Below are positions 30,846 through 34,725 of a stretch of 34,725 nt of DNA, piece after piece. The notes below the pieces were generated by a model, which was not told where the DNA came from, ran no database searches, and saw only the letters and a list, made by a program, of their open reading frames with translations. Source of the DNA: JAAYZQ01 sp034428935 (GTDB taxonomy: Bacteria; Chloroflexota; Anaerolineae; JAAYZQ01); NCBI GenBank assembly GCA_034428935.1, contig DAOUHB010000236.1, positions 1 through 34,725 on the forward strand, in the 5' to 3' direction. The position numbers and the translations under genes were made by a program. Position 1 is the first letter of the stretch; each line of letters starts with the position of its first letter.

Positions 30846-31994
30846 ATGGCAAACACGGACAGAAGCGCGGCGCATCTTGCGGACCACCAGGCCCGCCTGC
30901 TGCGCCTGCAGGCGCAGCAGCTCGCCGCCCGGCCGGCCGCTTCGGTGGAGGCCGTGGTTCGGGCCGTTCGGGGGCGGGTGGGCGTCCAGGCCCAGGAGCC
31001 CCGGGCTGCCCGCCTCGCCCTGCGGGCGCGCATCCGGGGCCTGGGGGCCGCGGCGGTCAAGGCCGCCCTGGTCCGAGAGCGCTCGCTGGTGCGCACCTGG
31101 ACACTGCGGGGGACGCTGCACCTGGTGGCCGCCGAGGACCTGGCCTGGCTCCTGGGCCTGCTGGCCCCCGGCCTCATCCGCGGCGGAGAGCGGCGCCGGC
31201 TCGAGCTGGCGCTGGACGCCGGCACGAGCCGGCGCGGGGTCGACGCCCTGGACCGCATGCTCCGCGCCGAAGGCCGCCTCACGCGCGCCGAGATTGCCGC
31301 CCGGCTGGCGGCGTTGGGCATTCCCACCGCCGGGCAGGCCACGATCCACCTCATCGGCCTGGCCGGCCTGGAGGGCGTGCTGTGCTACGGCCCCGACCGC
31401 GACGGAGAGGCGACGTTTGTCGCCCTGGAGGACTGGCTGGAGAACTGGCCGAAGAACGGAAACGAGCCCGGGCCGGTCCTGCCGCCGGAGGACCCGGCGG
31501 CCGAGCTTGCCCGGCGCTACCTGGCCGGCTATGGCCCGGCGACCCCCGAGGACCTGGCCACCTGGTCCGGCCTGAAGGTAGGCGAGGCGCGGGCCGCCTG
31601 GCGGCGCCTGGAAGGCCGCTTGCTGAAGGTCACCCTTCGCGGCGCGCCCGCCTGGCTGCTGGCCGACGACTCGGCCCGCCTGGACGCGGCGCCTCCGGCA
31701 GGCCCCATCGTGCGCCTCGTGCCCGGCTACGACCCCTACCTCCTGGGCTACCGCCGCCGAGACCTGGCCGTGGACCCCGAGCATGCAAGGGCGGTCCACC
31801 CCGGCGGTGGCGTCCTCCACCCCGCCATCCTCGTCGACGGCCGGGCCGCCGGCACGTGGAAGCCTGCCCGCCGCCGGGGCCGCCTCGACGTCACCCTCCA
31901 GCCATTCGACGCCCTGGGCGGCGTGGCGCCGCAACTGGAGGCCGAGGTCGAGGATGTGGCTCGGTTTCTGGAAGAAGCACGGCAGCAGGCCTGA
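30846..31994 (+). CDS. AlkZ-like winged-helix DNA glycosylase (HTH_42 family)
   Basis: This 382-residue protein fits the winged-helix family that includes AlkZ and YcaQ, DNA glycosylases that unhook bulky or crosslinked alkylated bases. The QxQ catalytic motif is visible as Gln48-Ala-Gln50 in GRVGVQAQEPRAA, with the family blocks RTWTLRGTLHLV (about 83-94) and LVPGYDPYLLGYRRRD near the C terminus. E. coli YcaQ has Q-x-D at this place, so this one is of the AlkZ (QxQ) kind. No ribosome binding site precedes the ATG and the promoter lies directly upstream, so translation is probably leaderless. It diverges from the histidine kinase. Confidence 0.85.
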   Translation: MANTDRSAAHLADHQARLLRLQAQQLAARPAASVEAVVRAVRGRVGVQAQEPRAARLALRARIRGLGAAAVKAALVRERSLVRTWTLRGTLHLVAAEDLAWLLGLLAPGLIRGGERRRLELALDAGTSRRGVDALDRMLRAEGRLTRAEIAARLAALGIPTAGQATIHLIGLAGLEGVLCYGPDRDGEATFVALEDWLENWPKNGNEPGPVLPPEDPAAELARRYLAGYGPATPEDLATWSGLKVGEARAAWRRLEGRLLKVTLRGAPAWLLADDSARLDAAPPAGPIVRLVPGYDPYLLGYRRRDLAVDPEHARAVHPGGGVLHPAILVDGRAAGTWKPARRRGRLDVTLQPFDALGGVAPQLEAEVEDVARFLEEARQQA

Positions 31995-31995
31995 C

Positions 31996-32019
31996 CGCTT
32001 CGTGGCGCGCCACGAAGCG
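31996..32019. repeat. Perfect 24-bp palindrome after the AlkZ-like gene
   Basis: CGCTTCGTGGCG (31996-32007) is followed at once by its reverse complement (32008-32019). It begins 2 nt after the AlkZ-like stop codon. It may serve as a terminator hairpin (no T-run follows) or a protein binding site. Confidence 0.65.
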
Positions 32020-32038
32020 CGAATACGGCTTCAGGACT

Positions 32039-32072
32039 CCCGAGCTTGCTCGGGCCGTCCCACTCGGCCGAG
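32039..32072. repeat. CCGAGC-type palindromes upstream of the EamA gene
   Basis: CCCGAGC, TT, GCTCGGG (32039-32054) is a 7-bp inverted repeat, followed by the 10-bp palindrome CTCGGCCGAG (32063-32072). The CCGAGC/GCTCGG core recurs on the other side of the EamA gene at 33130-33186. Confidence 0.6.
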
Positions 32073-32139
32073 ACTGCCCGGCCAGGTCCGAAGCTCCGTT
32101 CGGCCCGGCGCGTTCGACTCTGATCCGAGGGTCTGATTT

Positions 32140-33117
32140 ATGTCAAAATCATTGCAGCGCCGCCTGGCGAGCGCCTGGGACCGGCGGCGACCTTCGGGCC
32201 GGCTGGTGGGCGTCCTGCTGGTCAACGTGGCAACCTTTTGCTGGGCGACCAACATCGTCCTGGGACGCTCGCTGCGGGGCGAAATCGGGCCCATCACCCT
32301 GGCAGCCCTGCGCTTTTCCCTGGGCGCGACGATCCTGGTCGCCATGCTGGGCCGGGGAGAGCCCGAGGGCCGGCGGCTGGGGCACGACCGCTGGCTCCTC
32401 TTGCTCATGGGCATCACCGGCGTGGTCCTCTTTGCCCCCGCTCTGTACCTGGGCCTGCACTATACCACGGCCCTCAACGCGACCCTCATCCAGGCCCTGG
32501 CGCCCCTGGTCACCGGCGTCCTGGCCGCTCTCCTCATCCGCGAGCCCATGTCCCGCGCCCAGGCGGCAGGCGCTGTCGTCGGCCTGGCGGGCGTCCTCGT
32601 CCTCATCTCCCGGGGCTCCCTGGACTTCTGGCGGACCATCGGCAGCAGCACGGGCGACCTCATCGTCCTCGTGGCCGTGACGCTCTGGTCGCTGTACACC
32701 GTCGTCAGCCGGCGGGTCACCGCCCGCCGGCCGGTGTTGTCGGCCACCGCGCTGTCCACCCTATTTGGCGTTCCCTTTCTCCTGGCGGCCATGATCTGGG
32801 AGTGGCAGGCCATGCCCCCTCAGCTCAGCCCAAAGCTGGTCGCAGCCATCGTTTACATCGGTATCAGCCCCACCGTCGTGGGCTTCCTGTCGTGGAATGC
32901 CGGCGTGCGCCGACTGGGCTCCAGCGGGGCCATGGTCTTTTACAACACCCTGCCCCTCTACGGCGTGCTCCTGTCCTCGCTCTTCCTGGGCGAGCAGCTC
33001 AGCCTGACCCACCTGGCGGGCGGCGGCCTCATCGTCGGCGGCGGGCTGTGGGCCGCCCGGCCGCAGGCCCGGGCGCATCTGGCAGCCGGCACCGGGCAGG
33101 TGCAGCCGGAGCCGTGA
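32140..33117 (+). CDS. EamA-family (DMT superfamily) transporter
   Basis: This 325-residue membrane protein has about ten spans arranged as two EamA repeats. Repeat 1 is about 22-155, starting LVGVLLVNVATFCWATNIVL and including ALRFSLGATILVAML and LNATLIQALAPLVTGVLAAL. Repeat 2 is about 170-305, including DLIVLVAVTLWSLYTVVSRR and VFYNTLPLYGVLLSSLFLGE. The family exports or imports small metabolites such as amino acids; the substrate cannot be told here. The ATG at 32140 follows GAGGG with an A/T-rich spacer. No clear promoter is seen in the palindrome-rich upstream gap. Confidence 0.92.
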   Translation: MSKSLQRRLASAWDRRRPSGRLVGVLLVNVATFCWATNIVLGRSLRGEIGPITLAALRFSLGATILVAMLGRGEPEGRRLGHDRWLLLLMGITGVVLFAPALYLGLHYTTALNATLIQALAPLVTGVLAALLIREPMSRAQAAGAVVGLAGVLVLISRGSLDFWRTIGSSTGDLIVLVAVTLWSLYTVVSRRVTARRPVLSATALSTLFGVPFLLAAMIWEWQAMPPQLSPKLVAAIVYIGISPTVVGFLSWNAGVRRLGSSGAMVFYNTLPLYGVLLSSLFLGEQLSLTHLAGGGLIVGGGLWAARPQARAHLAAGTGQVQPEP

Positions 33118-33129
33118 GGGGCTGGGATC

Positions 33130-33186
33130 GCCGAGCGCCTGCTCGGCCTGTCTCTCCACACGCAAACTGCCGAGCGGGCGCTCGGC
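33130..33186. repeat. Two CCGAGC-type hairpins downstream of the EamA gene
   Basis: GCCGAGC, GCCT, GCTCGGC (33130-33147) and GCCGAGCG, GG, CGCTCGGC (33169-33186) are near-identical inverted repeats 21 nt apart, starting 12 nt after the EamA stop. They may end its transcript, although no T-run follows. Together with 32039-32072 they bracket the gene. Confidence 0.65.
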
Positions 33187-33237
33187 GCTCCCGGCAGTCA
33201 ATAGACAACGCAACAGCCGTAGGGCAACGAACCACCT

Positions 33238-33266
33238 TTGACATACCGGCTTCGGTCAAGTATACT
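33238..33266 (+). promoter_or_regulatory. Promoter of the DinB-like gene
   Basis: Consensus TTGACA (33238-33243), 17-bp spacer, TATACT (33261-33266). The leader to the ATG at 33337 is about 64 nt. Confidence 0.75.
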
Positions 33267-33336
33267 GGTATCTATTCCGGCGGGACCCGGCTGCGAGGCG
33301 GGCCGGCCCGCACTCCAGGTTGCAGGAGGTTCGACA

Positions 33337-33909
33337 ATGGCAGCGCGTATGAGCACGCTGGCCGAGGTCTTCCAGGGATGGGAGGGCCACCAGGCCAGCC
33401 TGGTGAGCGCCATCGCCCCGCTGGCGCCTGAGCAACTGCTCTGGCGGCCGGCGGCCGGGCTCAACTCCGTGGGCGAGCTTGCCCGGCACATCAGCCTGGC
33501 CCGCATCGATTGGTTCGCGCGCATGAATGCGCCGGGCAGCGCTGCCCTGGCGGACCAGATCGAGGCCTGGGAAACTGACAGCGACGGCAACCGCGAGGCT
33601 GTCGCCGGCGCCATCCCCATTGCCGATCGGGCTGGAGAGCTGGTGCGCTGGCTGGAAAACACGTGGCAGATGATCGAGCAAACGCTCAAGAGCTGGACGG
33701 TCCCGGATCTGGCCGTGACCTACCGTCACACCTGGAACGGGCAGGTCTATGCCGTCTCGCGCCAGTGGACCATCTGGCGCATTCTGACCCACGACGTGCA
33801 TCACGGCGGACAGATATCGCTGATGCTCGGAATGCAGGGGATCCAGGCCTTCGAGCTGGGCGACCTGTTCGGCCACGTCACCTTGCCGCCCCTGGCCAAT
33901 CCGGCCTGA
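33337..33909 (+). CDS. DinB-family metal-dependent four-helix protein
   Basis: This 190-residue protein has the metal-binding His triad of the DinB/YfiT fold: His51 in ELARHISLARIDWF and His152/His156 in LTHDVHHGGQISLML. The four-helix-bundle spacing is normal. Family members include thiol-dependent transferases and proteins induced by DNA damage; the reaction here is unknown. The ATG at 33337 follows a strong AGGAGG with 8-nt spacing; the frame is open further upstream, but that part overlaps the promoter. A methyltransferase gene follows 10 nt after its stop, probably on the same transcript. Confidence 0.9.
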   Translation: MAARMSTLAEVFQGWEGHQASLVSAIAPLAPEQLLWRPAAGLNSVGELARHISLARIDWFARMNAPGSAALADQIEAWETDSDGNREAVAGAIPIADRAGELVRWLENTWQMIEQTLKSWTVPDLAVTYRHTWNGQVYAVSRQWTIWRILTHDVHHGGQISLMLGMQGIQAFELGDLFGHVTLPPLANPA

Positions 33910-33919
33910 GAGCCCGAAC

Positions 33920-34725
33920 ATGGACCTGATGGACATCGTCCTTCGCCAGTCCGTTCCGCGGCCGTGGGCCGAAGGCGAGAAAATCCCGTGGAACGACCCC
34001 GACTTTTCCCGGCGGATGCTCCTGGAGCACCTGTCGCAGGAGCACGACGCCGCCAGCCGCCGTTTCGCGACCATCGACGAGCAGGTGTCGTGGATCCACG
34101 ACACAGTCCTGGGCGGCCGGCCGGCCAGGATCCTCGACCTGGGCTGCGGGCCGGGCCTCTACTCCAGCCGCCTGGCCGGGCTGGGCCATCGCTGCGTGGG
34201 CATTGATTTTTCCCCGGCCTCCATCCAATACGCCCGCGACGCCGCCCGCCTCCAGAACCTGCCCTGCACCTACGTCCACGAGGACCTCCGCACGGCGGAC
34301 TATGGCGAGGGCTACGGGCTGGCCATGTTCATCTATGGCGAGCTGAACGTCTTTCGCCCCGCCGACGCCCTGTCCATCCTGCAAAAGGCCCGCGCCGCCC
34401 TCGTGGACGGCGGCCGCCTCCTCCTGGAGGTCCACACCTTTGCCGCCGTTCGGGCCCTGGGCAGCGGGCGCCGGACCTGGTACAGCGCCGAGAGCGGGCT
34501 GTTCCTGGACCGGCCCCACGTCTGCCTCATGGAGTCCTTCTGGGACGGCGAGGAGAACGTGGCCACGGAGCGCTACTTCGTCGTCGAGGCGCCGTCCGGC
34601 AGCGTCACCCGCTACGCCTCCAGCACCCAGGCCTACACCGACGAGGGCTACCGCTCGCTCCTGGCCGGGGCCGGATTTCGCGACGCGACCTTCCATCCGT
34701 CGCTGCAGGGCGAGCCGGACAGGTC
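33920..34725 (+). CDS. Class I SAM-dependent methyltransferase, partial (runs off window end)
   Basis: At least 268 codons are open to the end of the window, so the C terminus is missing. The SAM-binding motif I is RILDLGCGPGLYSSRLAGLG (about 70-89), followed by the acidic strand-2 end CVGIDFSPASIQYARD and motif III-like ALVDGGRLLLEVHT. The N-terminal 60 residues (PWAEGEKIPWNDPDFSRRML) are typical of small-molecule methyltransferases. The substrate is unknown. The ATG at 33920 follows the DinB stop by 10 nt; the ribosome binding site is weak, suggesting coupling to the DinB gene. Confidence 0.9.
   Translation, partial: MDLMDIVLRQSVPRPWAEGEKIPWNDPDFSRRMLLEHLSQEHDAASRRFATIDEQVSWIHDTVLGGRPARILDLGCGPGLYSSRLAGLGHRCVGIDFSPASIQYARDAARLQNLPCTYVHEDLRTADYGEGYGLAMFIYGELNVFRPADALSILQKARAALVDGGRLLLEVHTFAAVRALGSGRRTWYSAESGLFLDRPHVCLMESFWDGEENVATERYFVVEAPSGSVTRYASSTQAYTDEGYRSLLAGAGFRDATFHPSLQGEPDR

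Noticed and set aside
30617..31354. A minus-strand frame of 245 codons between the histidine kinase and the AlkZ-like gene
   Set aside because: It is mostly antisense to the AlkZ-like gene and is Arg/Ala/Ser-rich with no motif.
33878..34696. A 272-codon minus-strand frame opposite the methyltransferase
   Set aside because: The plus strand carries the SAM-binding motif LDLGCGPG in an open frame to the window end, so the minus frame is a shadow.

Overview
The window is 34.7 kb of very GC-rich bacterial DNA with dense, short-spaced operons, many GTG/TTG starts and recognisable housekeeping-type promoters (TTGAC(A/G), a 17-bp spacer, TAYAAT-like). The gene mix fits a Chloroflexota genome, probably Anaerolineae/Caldilineae-like: Ser/Thr kinase with FHA partners, FHA-type ABC exporter, MoxR/DUF58/DUF4129 operon, vitamin-K-independent DsbB/DsbA pair, AlkZ-like winged-helix protein and short GC-rich intergenic palindromes. 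That placement is inference from gene content; no rRNA or marker gene is present. No tRNA, CRISPR array, transposase, phage gene or origin was seen.

Layout. (1) 83-6840, minus: a TetR regulator, an ABC-2 permease, two ABC ATPases and two HlyD-type adaptors, matching the E. coli cecR-ybhGFSR drug exporter but with the double ATPase split into two genes; a strong promoter and a perfect TetR-type operator sit at its head. (2) 7090-8370, plus: an M24 metallopeptidase. (3) 8436-9287, minus: a secreted trypsin-like protease with a good terminator. (4) 9491-17026, minus: a three-gene phospho-signalling operon of a triple-FHA ABC exporter, a membrane Ser/Thr kinase with three copies of an unrecognised Cys-containing outer repeat, and an FHA-FHA-acyltransferase/lipase fusion. 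(5) 17319-22079, plus: a small membrane protein, then a translationally coupled DUF4129 / membrane protein / MoxR / DUF58 / membrane protein operon. (6) 22085-23311, minus: DsbB and DsbA. (7) 23577-27373, plus: TetR, radical SAM, nitroreductase and diacylglycerol-kinase-like genes. (8) 27440-30382, minus: an orphan cytoplasmic histidine kinase with about five PAS domains. (9) 30846-34725, plus: an AlkZ-like glycosylase (apparently leaderless), an EamA transporter between clusters of CCGAGC palindromes, a DinB protein and a SAM methyltransferase cut by the window end.

The best candidate for an undescribed system is block 4. A kinase that senses outside the cell could phosphorylate, or attract through phosphothreonine, both an FHA-gated exporter and an FHA-gated lipid acyltransferase. 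This suggests phospho-controlled lipid or lipoglycan remodelling and export. The exporter and kinase resemble the mycobacterial Rv1747/PknF pair; the FHA-acyltransferase and the outer repeats of the kinase are the new elements.
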